From assembly GCA_016762995.1 (NCBI GenBank), contig JAESUT010000121.1, positions 1-16,978 on the forward strand: DNA of 16,978 nt, given 5' to 3'. Below the pieces are notes generated by a model that worked only from the letters and a program-made list of their open reading frames with translations, was not told the DNA's origin and did not search any database. How positions within the stretch are numbered: the stretch's first letter is position 1; every line of letters begins with the position of its first letter. Positions 1-8,689 of this stretch are shown in pieces. A program made the translations under genes and the position numbers. The DNA is from Gammaproteobacteria bacterium. Lineage in GTDB: Bacteria > Pseudomonadota > Gammaproteobacteria > Pseudomonadales > Pseudohongiellaceae.

Positions 1-469
1 TAATGAGAGGCGCTACATCCCCCGGCCAACACGTTTGGATGGGTAGAAAGTTCAGATCGATGTCATCGCCTTCAATGACTACTTCCTGACAGGGAGCGGA
101 CTTGCGAACATTGGCAGGCATGTTCAGCACGCTCTTGTAGCTGGGCAGTGATTCCCAAAGGTGTTTCCACCCCTTCGGTGGTTCGGGTTCTTTAAGGAAG
201 GCTAACAATTTGCCTACGTCTCTAAGCCCCTCGATATCTTCCTGTCCCATGGCCAGGGCGATGCGACGCGTGTTACCAAATAGGTTGGTAAGCATCGGGA
301 TCTTCGAGCCTTTGGGATTTTCAAAGAGTAGGGCGGGACCGTTGCTGCGTAGCGTGCGATCGCTTATCTCGGTAACTTCGAGATAAGGATCGACTTCCGT
401 CTGAATTCGCTTGAGCTCGCCCTCTTTCTCAAGAAGCTTTATGAAGTCGCGCAAATCTCTAAATGACAT
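1..469 (-). CDS. ubiD: UbiD, 4-hydroxy-3-polyprenylbenzoate decarboxylase (N-terminal part, cut by window edge)
   Basis: UbiD is the prenylated-FMN-dependent decarboxylase of ubiquinone synthesis, acting on the polyprenyl-4-hydroxybenzoate intermediate in the cytosol or at the membrane. About 156 codons are present. The N-terminus reads [20 protein letters not shown], followed by [36 protein letters not shown] and [13 protein letters not shown], which match the N-terminal domain of E. coli UbiD closely from memory. The prFMN and catalytic residues lie beyond the window. The ATG at 469 is chosen because an in-frame TAG lies shortly upstream; no good Shine-Dalgarno sequence is visible. It is 53 bp downstream of rho on the same strand, the same trxA-rho-ubiD order known from Pseudomonas, so it may be read through from rho. 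The identification is secure; the C-terminal part cannot be judged. Confidence 0.96.
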   Translation of the reverse strand, partial: MSFRDLRDFIKLLEKEGELKRIQTEVDPYLEVTEISDRTLRSNGPALLFENPKGSKIPMLTNLFGNTRRIALAMGQEDIEGLRDVGKLLAFLKEPEPPKGWKHLWESLPSYKSVLNMPANVRKSAPCQEVVIEGDDIDLNFLPIQTCWPGDVAPLI

Positions 470-522
470 GGCTGGCCGTTTACGTTGCTAACAGGTTGAT
501 ACAGGGAATTCTCAAGAGCGAA

Positions 523-1782
523 TTACTTACGCTTCATCGAATTAAAGAATTCTTCGTTAGTCTTCGTCTCTTTCAGTTTGTCGAGAATGAATTCGGTCGC
601 CTGCACATCTTCCATCGAGGTAAGCAGCTTGCGAAGGATCCACATGCGTTGCAATTCTTCTTCGGAGGTTAGTAATTCTTCACGACGTGTGCCAGATTTT
701 CGCACGTTGATAGCAGGATAGATGCGTTTCTCTGCGATCTTTCGATCGAGATGCAACTCCATATTACCCGTGCCCTTAAATTCTTCGTAGATGACTTCGT
801 CCATCTTAGAGCCAGTCTCGACTAATGCGGTAGCGATAATAGTGAGGCTGCCACCTTCTTCTAAGTTTCTTGCTGCGCCGAAAAATCGCTTCGGGCGTTC
901 CAGTGCATGCGCATCGACACCGCCGGTTAAGACTTTTCCGGAGGATGGGATAATAGTGTTGTAGGCTCTGGCAAGGCGCGTAATCGAATCCAACAAGATG
1001 ATTACGTCTTCCTTGTGCTCGACTAGACGCTTCGCTTTCTCAATCACCATCTCTGCCACTTGTACGTGTCGGGCAGGCGGCTCATCGAATGTGCTGGCAA
1101 CTACTTCGCCGCGCACTGAGCGCTGCATCTCTGTTACTTCCTCTGGTCGCTCATCGATTAGAAGAACGATGAGTCTGCATTCAGGATTATTCTTAGCAAT
1201 GGACTGCGCCATGTTCTGGAGGATTAATGTCTTACCTGCCTTCGGTGGCGAAACGATGAGACCGCGTTGTCCTTTGCCGATGGGTGCAGCCAAATCAATG
1301 ACTCGGGCGCTAAGGTCTTCCGTGCTGCCGTTGCCGACTTCAAGAGTTAGTCTGTCGTCTGGGAATAGAGGGGTGAGGTTTTCGAAAAGAATTTTGTTCT
1401 TGGATTCTTCAGGGCTGCTGAAGTTAATCTCGTGAATTTTTAGTAGTGCAAAATAGCGCTCGCCGTCTTTTGGCGGTCTAATTTTTCCAGCGACTGTGTC
1501 ACCGGTGCGAAGATTAAAGCGTCTTATTTGACTGGGCGAGACGTAGATATCGTCCGGCCCTGCTAGATACGAAGAATCTGCCGAGCGTAGAAATCCGAAT
1601 CCGTCCTGTAATATTTCCAACACCCCATCGCCACTAATGTCCTCGCCGCTCTTCGCATGCCTCTTAAGTAAGGCGAAGATGATGTCCTGTTTGCGGATTC
1701 TCGAAACATTGTCCAATCCCATTTCGCGGGCTGTAGCTAAAAGTTCGGCGATTGGCTTTTGTTTTAATTCGGTTAGGTTCAT
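523..1782 (-). CDS. rho: Transcription termination factor Rho
   Basis: Rho is the hexameric RNA-dependent ATPase/helicase that ends transcription at C-rich, unstructured RNA. The product has 419 residues, the same length as E. coli Rho, and can be aligned to it by eye without gaps. The N-terminal helical region (about 1-47) is followed by the RNA-binding OB fold with [14 protein letters not shown] (about 60-73). The ATPase core has Walker A PPKAGKT (about 179-185), [14 protein letters not shown] (about 209-222), Walker B VIILLDS (about 260-266) and the Q/R-loop region. The C-terminus is NSMKRK. The ATG at 1782 gives the canonical MNLTELK start; a purine stretch (AAGAAG) lies about 10 nt upstream. 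It follows trxA after a 605-bp gap and precedes ubiD. The long C-rich leader suggests autoregulation. No key residue is missing. Confidence 0.99.
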   Translation of the reverse strand: MNLTELKQKPIAELLATAREMGLDNVSRIRKQDIIFALLKRHAKSGEDISGDGVLEILQDGFGFLRSADSSYLAGPDDIYVSPSQIRRFNLRTGDTVAGKIRPPKDGERYFALLKIHEINFSSPEESKNKILFENLTPLFPDDRLTLEVGNGSTEDLSARVIDLAAPIGKGQRGLIVSPPKAGKTLILQNMAQSIAKNNPECRLIVLLIDERPEEVTEMQRSVRGEVVASTFDEPPARHVQVAEMVIEKAKRLVEHKEDVIILLDSITRLARAYNTIIPSSGKVLTGGVDAHALERPKRFFGAARNLEEGGSLTIIATALVETGSKMDEVIYEEFKGTGNMELHLDRKIAEKRIYPAINVRKSGTRREELLTSEEELQRMWILRKLLTSMEDVQATEFILDKLKETKTNEEFFNSMKRK

Positions 1783-2345
1783 GTGTTTGGATCTTCTTGT
1801 TAGGTTAGGAGTTTCTGGATTGGGTAAGTTGATTTATGTCAGGTATAGCTGGGCTAGCCAATTTATTATTGGCGCGCACATCTAGGAGTTATAGATAAAA
1901 TAATAATAGTTAGGGGTTTCGTTAAGAATTTGGCTTCAGGCTTTTGATTGTGTGTAATGCGAAGATTGTTGTTTTATGCTGCTAATGACGGACCATTATG
2001 TAAGGCCATTTGCGGTGACATCGATTGTATCACTTGCGTTTACTATCGGTAGTTAGTTTGTTGACTGTAGCTTTTAGGCTATCGATTTGAATAATTAAAT
2101 GATCAACGTTCTAATTTTAGTTTCAACTTTTCCGCAATATAGACCTACTTTTTCATTATGTCCACCTGTAAATACTAGTCGATATTTTGAGGTGGGGTTT
2201 CAAGTTTGTTTAATTTTGATTCAGGATACCGAACTAGCAATCGGCAAGTCGTGATAAGGAATTAGGGTATTTGGTGTTTAGTATTAGAGTTTGGTAGTTC
2301 TATCGATCAATTTTTATATTGAGTTGATTCGATTTTGTCACATTC
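1783..2345 (-). promoter_or_regulatory. Long C-rich, G-poor leader of rho (candidate rut/attenuation region)
   Basis: This stretch of more than 550 bases between trxA and rho holds no convincing gene on either strand. Read toward rho, it is AT-rich and poor in G. The last 78 nt before the ATG contain 25 C and only 8 G, and the 120 nt at 1861-1980 contain 29 C and 11 G. One small hairpin is visible (GCCAAT-loop-ATTGGC, 1857-1873). C>G unstructured RNA is what Rho loads on, and E. coli rho is known to be autoregulated through Rho-dependent termination in its leader. The same function here is an inference from composition and position. Possible short reading frames (for example a 15-codon frame starting ATG-TGC about 100 nt upstream of rho) lack ribosome binding sites and were not called. 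Confidence 0.55.
2155..2182 (-). promoter_or_regulatory. Weak candidate sigma-70 promoter for rho
   Basis: On the minus strand TCGACT (2177-2182) and CATAAT (2155-2160) are separated by 16 bp, matching the -35 and -10 consensus at 4/6 and 5/6 positions. It would give a leader of roughly 365 nt. The region is AT-rich, so chance matches are likely. Confidence 0.25.
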
Positions 2346-2376
2346 TGTGGCATCTCTAGATATTTGAGATGCCACA
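2346..2376 (-). terminator. 11-bp perfect hairpin just after trxA
   Basis: TGTGGCATCTC and GAGATGCCACA form a perfect 11-bp stem with a 9-nt loop. The stem begins 11 nt after the trxA stop codon. The position fits a transcript end or a 3'-protecting structure for trxA mRNA. Neither strand has a clear U-tract after the stem (minus-strand continuation is GAATGTGACAAAATC), so it is not a textbook intrinsic terminator. Confidence 0.5.
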
Positions 2377-2387
2377 TTAAACGCAAT

Positions 2388-2714
2388 TTAAATCACGCTG
2401 TCAATAAAAGCCGAGAGTTGAGATTTAGACAGCGCGCCAACCTTTGTGCCGGCTACGTCGCCATTGTTGAAAATGATCAGAGTAGGAATGCCTCGTACGC
2501 CATATTTAGGTGCGGTTTCGACGTTAGCATCGACATCCATCTTGCATATTTTCAGCTTGCCTGCATATTCGCCGGCTAATTCTTCGAGTACGGGAGCAAT
2601 CATCTTGCAGGGGCCACACCACTCCGCCCAGAAATCAACTAGGACGGGACCTTCAGCCTTAAGTACGTCGGCTTCGAAGTTGCTGTCAGAAGTGTGGACG
2701 ATATTGTCACTCAT
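2388..2714 (-). CDS. trxA: Thioredoxin TrxA
   Basis: Thioredoxin 1 is the small cytosolic dithiol carrier reduced by thioredoxin reductase; it supplies electrons to ribonucleotide reductase, methionine sulfoxide reductases and PAPS reductase. The 108-residue product has the normal length. It carries the active site WCGPCK (Cys33 and Cys36), the buried Asp27, the cis-proline loop GIPT (Pro77) and the C-terminal [10 protein letters not shown]. An extra cysteine is present at position 57. The ATG at 2714 is preceded by AGGAAA at a good distance. It lies between hemB (163 bp upstream) and rho; Pseudomonas has ppk and ppx in the position between hemB and trxA. A promoter candidate upstream and a hairpin after the stop suggest a largely separate transcript. 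Confidence 0.99.
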   Translation of the reverse strand: MSDNIVHTSDSNFEADVLKAEGPVLVDFWAEWCGPCKMIAPVLEELAGEYAGKLKICKMDVDANVETAPKYGVRGIPTLIIFNNGDVAGTKVGALSKSQLSAFIDSVI

Positions 2715-2810
2715 AAGAGATTTCCTTGTATTAAGCTATTTGGGTGTTAAGAGTCGTAAATGGGGGGCTATTAGAATCGATGTACTCGATTACATGCTCG
2801 CATGATGCCT

Positions 2811-2838
2811 ATGATAAGGTCAAAAATTCAGGTTTCAA
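2811..2838 (-). promoter_or_regulatory. trxA: Candidate sigma-70 promoter for trxA
   Basis: On the minus strand TTGAAA (2833-2838) and TATCAT (2811-2816) each match 5/6 of the consensus, with a 16-bp spacer. The predicted start near 2804 gives a leader of about 90 nt. A short inverted repeat AATCGA-N5-TCGATT (2775-2791) lies in that leader. Confidence 0.45.
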
Positions 2839-2877
2839 GTGGCAACTTGCATTCGTCGCTAATACTCTTCAGATAGT

Positions 2878-4030
<1,153 letters not shown>

Positions 4031-4073
4031 GAAACTGGGCTGCGTCCCTTAATGGTAGGTAATCCTCCTGTAA

Positions 4074-6230
4074 ATGGAATTGAAGGCAAAATCTGTGAAT
4101 AAAACCAAATTTATCGTAGTCGCCCTAGTAGCAATAGCTGTACTCAGCTATATCACTTTGGATTTAGGGCAGTATCTAACCCTTGAATACGCGCAATCTC
4201 AACTCTCTAGCATTCAAGACTACAAGGATGAGAATTTTGCGCAGACAGCGCTTCTCTACTTCGTTGGGTACGTGATAGCCACCTCTCTCTCCATTCCAGG
4301 GGCTATCATTATCACGCTGTTAGGCGGCGCTATATTCGGCGTGTTCTGGGGAACGCTGCTGGTTTCCTTCGCTAGCAGCATTGGTGCCACCGTGGCTTTT
4401 CTAGTTTCTCGCGTGTTGCTCCGAGACTGGGTGCAGAGAAAATTCGGCGACTACTTGATCCCCTTGAACAAGGGTATAGAGAAGGATGGCAGCTTCTACC
4501 TTTTCAGTATTCGCATGGTTCCGCTGTTTCCCTTCTTTGTGGTGAATCTCTTGATGGGGCTGACGGCTATTCGCACAACCTCGTTTTATCTTGCGAGTCA
4601 GGTTGGAATGCTAATTGGCACCGTCGTCTATGTGAATGCCGGTTCCGAACTGTCGCAGATCACCTCGCTCTCGGGGCTGGTAAGTGCGCCGGTTTTGTCC
4701 TCTCTCGTGTTGCTGGGAGTCTTCCCGCTTATTGCCAAATTGATTCTCAATAGTGTGCAGCGTAATAAGGCGCTGAAGAAATTCGAGAAGCCGAAAAAAT
4801 TTGATGCCAACGTCGTAGTGATCGGCGCGGGGTCGGCAGGTCTTGTAGCATCGCTGATTACAGCGGGGGCAAAAGCGAAAGTAATTCTAATCGAGAAAGA
4901 CAAGATGGGAGGTGATTGCCTGAACACGGGCTGCGTTCCCAGCAAAGCGATTATTCGCAGTGGTCGCATTATGTCCTATATAAGGCGGGCGAAAGAATTT
5001 GGAATCGATGGTGCTGAAGGAAAAGTTGATTTCTCTGCTGTAATGGCGCGTGTACAGGGCGTGATCAAAACTATAGAACCCCATGACTCTGTAGAGCGCT
5101 TCACATCCTTGGGTGTCGAAGTTGAGTTAGGTGATGCCGTTATCGAGTCGCCATATTTGGTAAAGGTGAACGATCGATTAATCACTACCCGCTCGATAAT
5201 CCTCGCCACGGGAGCGCGTCCATTCGTGCCGCCGATTCCTGGCCTGAATAAAATTGACTACCTGACCTCTGATTCGGTGTGGTCGCTGGATGAGCTGCCG
5301 AAGCGGCTGCTGGTTGTGGGTGGTGGGCCGATTGGTTGTGAATTGGCGCAGGCGTTTAGTAATCTTGGTGCAGAGGTAACGCAGGTAGATATGGCTGATC
5401 GCATTATGCCCCGAGAGGATGAGGAAGTGTCTGAGATAGTCTCGAAGGCATTTAGAGAGCAGGGCATTCAACTTCTCACCGGCCACAAGCTATTGAAGTT
5501 CGGTACCGGCGATGATGGAGATTACATGGAGGCGGACAATAAAGGAGAGGCCGTTAGAGTCGAGTTCGATAAGGTGTTGTTGGCGGTTGGCCGCAAGGCA
5601 AACGTGGAAGGCTTCGGCCTAGAGAAATTGGGTCTGGCGTTGACCAAGCAAGGTACGGTGGAGGTTAATGAATATTTGCAAACCAGCCTGCCAAATATGT
5701 TCGCCTGCGGTGATGTGGCAGGTCCCTATCAGTTTACCCACATGGCATCTTTTCAAGCCTGGTTCGCCTCATTGAATGCAATGTTAGGCGGACTGTGGCG
5801 CTCGAAGGTGAATTATAACGTCGTGCCTTGGGCAACGTTTACTGATCCTGAGGTCGCTCGAGTCGGGCTAAGCGAAATAGAAGCGAAGGAGAAAAACATT
5901 GCGTATGAACTCACTCGCTATGAGATGGAGCATCACGATCGTTCGCTAGCAGATGGAGAGGCGCATGGGTTTATCAAGATACTCACAGTGCCGGGCAAGG
6001 ATAAGATTCTTGGAGTAACGATCGTTGGACATCATGCCAGTGAGGTGATTGGAGAGTTTGTTTTTGCGATGACCCATGGCATGGGCTTGAAGAAAATTTC
6101 GGCGGTGACGCATATCTATCCAACTTTGTTGGAGGCGAACAAATTTGCAGCTAACGCCTGGCGCAGTGAGCGCCTTCCGGTAAAATATTTTCCTTATCTA
6201 GAGAAGTTCTTTGCCTGGCGAAGGAATTAG
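4074..6230 (+). CDS. DedA/VTT-family membrane domain fused to a MerA/Lpd-like FAD disulfide oxidoreductase
   Basis: One 718-residue frame joins two families. Residues 1-225 are membrane: an N-terminal anchor (about 12-30), then the VTT/DedA domain with SIPGAIIITLLGGAIFG (73-89), a glycine-rich small-residue helix, and the IRMVPLFPFFVVN motif (Arg147). From 245 it is a class I pyridine nucleotide-disulfide oxidoreductase: FAD motif GAGSAG (251-256) with Glu274, redox pair GGDCLNTGCVPSK (Cys282, Cys287), NAD(P) motif GGGPIG (416-421), FAD motif ACGDVAG (Asp547), and a dimerisation domain to the end. The Lpd-type catalytic His is Tyr682 here. The electron acceptor is unknown; a membrane-tethered dithiol or metal reductase is an inference. 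I recall this fusion as an existing database architecture. GTG at 4095, with GAAGG 8 nt upstream, is a better-supported start than ATG 4074. It converges on dsbB. Confidence 0.92.
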   Translation: MELKAKSVNKTKFIVVALVAIAVLSYITLDLGQYLTLEYAQSQLSSIQDYKDENFAQTALLYFVGYVIATSLSIPGAIIITLLGGAIFGVFWGTLLVSFASSIGATVAFLVSRVLLRDWVQRKFGDYLIPLNKGIEKDGSFYLFSIRMVPLFPFFVVNLLMGLTAIRTTSFYLASQVGMLIGTVVYVNAGSELSQITSLSGLVSAPVLSSLVLLGVFPLIAKLILNSVQRNKALKKFEKPKKFDANVVVIGAGSAGLVASLITAGAKAKVILIEKDKMGGDCLNTGCVPSKAIIRSGRIMSYIRRAKEFGIDGAEGKVDFSAVMARVQGVIKTIEPHDSVERFTSLGVEVELGDAVIESPYLVKVNDRLITTRSIILATGARPFVPPIPGLNKIDYLTSDSVWSLDELPKRLLVVGGGPIGCELAQAFSNLGAEVTQVDMADRIMPREDEEVSEIVSKAFREQGIQLLTGHKLLKFGTGDDGDYMEADNKGEAVRVEFDKVLLAVGRKANVEGFGLEKLGLALTKQGTVEVNEYLQTSLPNMFACGDVAGPYQFTHMASFQAWFASLNAMLGGLWRSKVNYNVVPWATFTDPEVARVGLSEIEAKEKNIAYELTRYEMEHHDRSLADGEAHGFIKILTVPGKDKILGVTIVGHHASEVIGEFVFAMTHGMGLKKISAVTHIYPTLLEANKFAANAWRSERLPVKYFPYLEKFFAWRRN

Positions 6231-6231
6231 T

Positions 6232-6262
6232 AGGGCGCCATAGAATTAGTCAGAAGCGCCCT
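6232..6262. terminator. Hairpin between convergent fusion gene and dsbB
   Basis: AGGGCGC (6232-6238) and GCGCCCT (6256-6262) form a perfect 7-bp GC-rich stem with a 17-nt loop. It starts just after the plus-strand stop at 6230 and overlaps the last codons of dsbB. It could serve as a shared terminator, but U-tracts are poor on both sides and the loop is long. Confidence 0.35.
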
Positions 6263-6764
6263 CTGTTTGGCGACGGAATGCCGTATACAAGCAAACACAG
6301 AATAGGCCTGCGAAGGCGATGATGGACATTTCGGCGATAGAGAAAATGCCAAGGAATCGGAACTGTACTTCGGCACAGTTGCCATCACCTACTAGTAAGA
6401 AATCTAGCAGTTGGATGAACGGGAAGTTGTCGCGGATATAAGTGAAGCCGGGGCCGCAGGCGGGCACTAAGTCTTCGGGTAGGTGCTGCAACCAAATTTG
6501 CCGTCCAGCAAAATAGCTACCGAAGACGCACATCGCAGCCGCAATGAATGCATAGATCTTCTGCCCATCGGGGTTGGGATTGTGAATTGCAGAGGTTAGA
6601 CATACCAGGCCGCAGAGAATAAAGAAGACGCGTTGCGTGATGCAAAGCCCGCAGGGTGAAAATAGCATCACGTGCTCCATATACAGCGCAATAACGATAG
6701 TGCTCACCGTGGCCAAGAAAACGCCTACATTGATTATTCTATTGCCGGGAATTGCCAGGGCCAT
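6246..6764 (-). CDS. dsbB: Disulfide bond formation protein DsbB
   Basis: DsbB is the inner-membrane quinone reductase that reoxidises periplasmic DsbA and so drives disulfide formation in exported proteins. The 172-residue product has four hydrophobic segments (about 11-29, 44-60, 70-86 and 142-162). It has the paired periplasmic cysteines: CGLC (Cys38, Cys41) after HVMLFSP, with Arg45 in the quinone-binding position, and the second pair Cys103 (PACGPGF) and Cys130 (GDGNCAEVQFRFLG). The ATG at 6764 has AGGAG about 8 nt upstream. dsbA is not in the window. The gene lies 103 bp downstream of gshA on the same strand; the gap holds a short CGCGC-TTC-GCGCG hairpin (6805-6817). All catalytic residues are present. 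Confidence 0.96.
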   Translation of the reverse strand: MALAIPGNRIINVGVFLATVSTIVIALYMEHVMLFSPCGLCITQRVFFILCGLVCLTSAIHNPNPDGQKIYAFIAAAMCVFGSYFAGRQIWLQHLPEDLVPACGPGFTYIRDNFPFIQLLDFLLVGDGNCAEVQFRFLGIFSIAEMSIIAFAGLFCVCLYTAFRRQTEGASD

Positions 6765-6867
6765 CGACTGCTCCTAATATTCTATCTTGTGCTTTTATGT
6801 GATTCGCGCTTCGCGCGCCCTTGCTAGAGCGCAGCAGTTTAGCATATTCGTTTTACGGCAAGAACCG

Positions 6868-8436
6868 CTATGCATCGTTCCAATTCTTCAGATACTCGTC
6901 GAAGCTCTCTGTGTCCAAACTCTCGATGTCCGCCTGATCTTTGAGGGATTGTGCAGCGGTATCACGCATCATCTTCGCGGTGGCCTCACTCAGGCCATTG
7001 TTCTGCAGTTCGTCGCGATGCTTGGCTGATTGCTGCAGGGAGAATTCGAAAAAGGATAAGCCGCCTTCCTTCATGTCTTTCAGGATTTTGCCTGAAGGCG
7101 TGAGGTCCGGGTCGGCTATCTTGGCAGATTGTGCGGCCAAGCTGCTAGTGTAGTTCGTGCTAGCGTGAAGATGGTCTAGCATCGATGCGGCGTTGCCGAC
7201 CTCTGCCAAGATCTCATTAGCCCACTCATTCATCTGCTTGGATTCGCCGTCCAAGTTAAGAGAGAGTTCCGGGTCGCGACCGTGCTCAACTACCTTGGCA
7301 AGATTGTCTGCCACCTCGAAGAACTCCTGCTTATGACATTCAGGGCTCTCTCCTAATAGACAGTGGAGTAAAAAGCTGTCTAGGAAATGAATCTGCTCTG
7401 AATCTATCCCAAAGGGGAGATAGGGATTCAGATCTAGTGCTCTAACTTCAATATATTCGATGCCGTCTTGGATCAGCGCCTCTGATGGTCGCTGACCACT
7501 CTTCACCACGCGTTTTGGCCTGATTGTACTGTAGAACTCGTTCTCGAGTTGCAGCAGATTCGTGTTGAGCTGCAGATACTCGCCGTCGGCGCTCTGACCC
7601 AGTGCTTCGTATTCGGGGTAGGGGGTGTTCATTGCCTCGCGAAGGCAATCCACATAGGAGTCTAGTTCGTTGTAGCAAACGAATAACGACTTCTGTGCCT
7701 CGCTCTTGTATCCCAAATTACCCATTCGCAAACAGGTCGCATTCGGCATATATAAGGTGTGGTCATCGAGTTCTTCTAGACCGTGCTCGCGACCCTGTAC
7801 AAAACACTTACAGGCTGCGGGTGAGGCGCCAAATAGATAGATAAGCAACCAAGAGTAACGGTGGAAATTTCGAATGAGATGCAGGTACTTTTCTGTTTTG
7901 AAATCTTTTAGATCACCCTTGAATCCGCATATTTCGGCGTAGGGTGCCCAGAATTCTTCGGGCATTGAAAAGTTATAGTGGATGCCGGAGATAATCTGCA
8001 TCAGTCGACCATAGCGATTGCTCAGCCCATGGCGGTAGAGAGTCTTTAATTTGCCTACGTTTGAGGAGCCATATTGTGCTATTGGGATGTCTTCTGAGCT
8101 GCCTAGCGGACAGGGCATACTAGATGCCCACAACATCTCGTCGTTCTCGAGATTCTGCAGAGTGAAGCGGTGTATGTTTTCCATCGTCTTCAGGCATTCA
8201 TCAATATCGCTATAGGCGGGCGTGATGAATTCGAGCAGAGATTCACTAAAGTCGGTGGTAATAAAAGGGTTGGTTAGGCTAGAGCCCAGTGCCTGCGGAT
8301 GAGGGATAAGTGAAATGTGGCCATCGGTAGATACCCTCAGACTTTCCTTCTCGATGCCTCGATGAATTGCCCCCCATGCCGCGTCAAACTCGGGAAGCTT
8401 GTAGTGTTGCAGGCACTCATTGAATTCTTTGCTCAA
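6868..8436 (-). CDS. gshA: Glutamate-cysteine ligase GshA (TTG start)
   Basis: GshA makes gamma-glutamylcysteine from glutamate, cysteine and ATP, the first step of glutathione synthesis in the cytosol. The 522-residue product matches the roughly 518-residue gammaproteobacterial form. Recognisable blocks are GIEKESLRV near the N-terminus, TTDFSESLLEFITP, AQYGSSNVGKLKTLYRHGL, NRYGRLMQIISGIHYNFS, CLRMGNLGYKSEAQ and YIEVRALDLNPYLPFGI. The start is TTG at 8436: AGGAG lies only 5 nt upstream and the N-terminus then matches the family. E. coli gshA is also known to begin with TTG. The partner gshB is not seen here. The gene is 253 bp downstream of hslR, with its own weak promoter candidate. Confidence 0.98.
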   Translation of the reverse strand: MSKEFNECLQHYKLPEFDAAWGAIHRGIEKESLRVSTDGHISLIPHPQALGSSLTNPFITTDFSESLLEFITPAYSDIDECLKTMENIHRFTLQNLENDEMLWASSMPCPLGSSEDIPIAQYGSSNVGKLKTLYRHGLSNRYGRLMQIISGIHYNFSMPEEFWAPYAEICGFKGDLKDFKTEKYLHLIRNFHRYSWLLIYLFGASPAACKCFVQGREHGLEELDDHTLYMPNATCLRMGNLGYKSEAQKSLFVCYNELDSYVDCLREAMNTPYPEYEALGQSADGEYLQLNTNLLQLENEFYSTIRPKRVVKSGQRPSEALIQDGIEYIEVRALDLNPYLPFGIDSEQIHFLDSFLLHCLLGESPECHKQEFFEVADNLAKVVEHGRDPELSLNLDGESKQMNEWANEILAEVGNAASMLDHLHASTNYTSSLAAQSAKIADPDLTPSGKILKDMKEGGLSFFEFSLQQSAKHRDELQNNGLSEATAKMMRDTAAQSLKDQADIESLDTESFDEYLKNWNDA

Positions 8437-8549
8437 GGTATCTCCTGAAAAGTCTCTGATTACAAATGTTCGCGCTGTGGCTCTGCGGCACAGTGGCTTG
8501 ATAATGCGTTAGCCCCGACATGAGCGATGACTCGTTTCAGGTGAGCGGC

Positions 8550-8579
8550 ATTATGGCAAATATCATTAGTCAGTGCTAA
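8550..8579 (-). promoter_or_regulatory. gshA: Weak candidate promoter for gshA
   Basis: On the minus strand TTAGCA (8574-8579) and CATAAT (8550-8555) are 18 bp apart, with 4/6 and 5/6 consensus matches. The rest of the 253-bp gap holds no gene; a 6-bp hairpin TCTAAG-N6-CTTAGA (8625-8642) is the only other structure I see. Confidence 0.28.
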
Positions 8580-8689
8580 CGGGACTTTACAGTGAAATTA
8601 ATTGGTGAAAACAGCTAGATCGCTTCTAAGTGGTTCCTTAGATAGTTCCAAGACAGGATGAGATGGTAATTCTTTCAGTGCGGTACTCC

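Noticed and set aside
998..1435. Plus-strand open frame of 145 codons antisense to rho
   Set aside because: It is a shadow of the conserved rho ATPase core, with no ribosome binding site or family resemblance.
1783..2170. Short minus-strand reading frames in the rho leader that might be leader peptides
   Set aside because: The candidates (15 codons or fewer, including a three-codon Met-Lys-Lys frame near 2157) mostly lack ribosome binding sites, and none resembles E. coli RhoL.
2836..2849. CAAGT-GGCA-ACTTG hairpin as a hemB terminator
   Set aside because: The stem is 5 bp with no U-tract, and it overlaps the better-supported trxA -35 element.
8507..8581. Inverted repeat CGTTAGC...GCTAACG upstream of gshA
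   Set aside because: The arms are only 7 bp and 61 nt apart, so a chance match is likely and no function is indicated.
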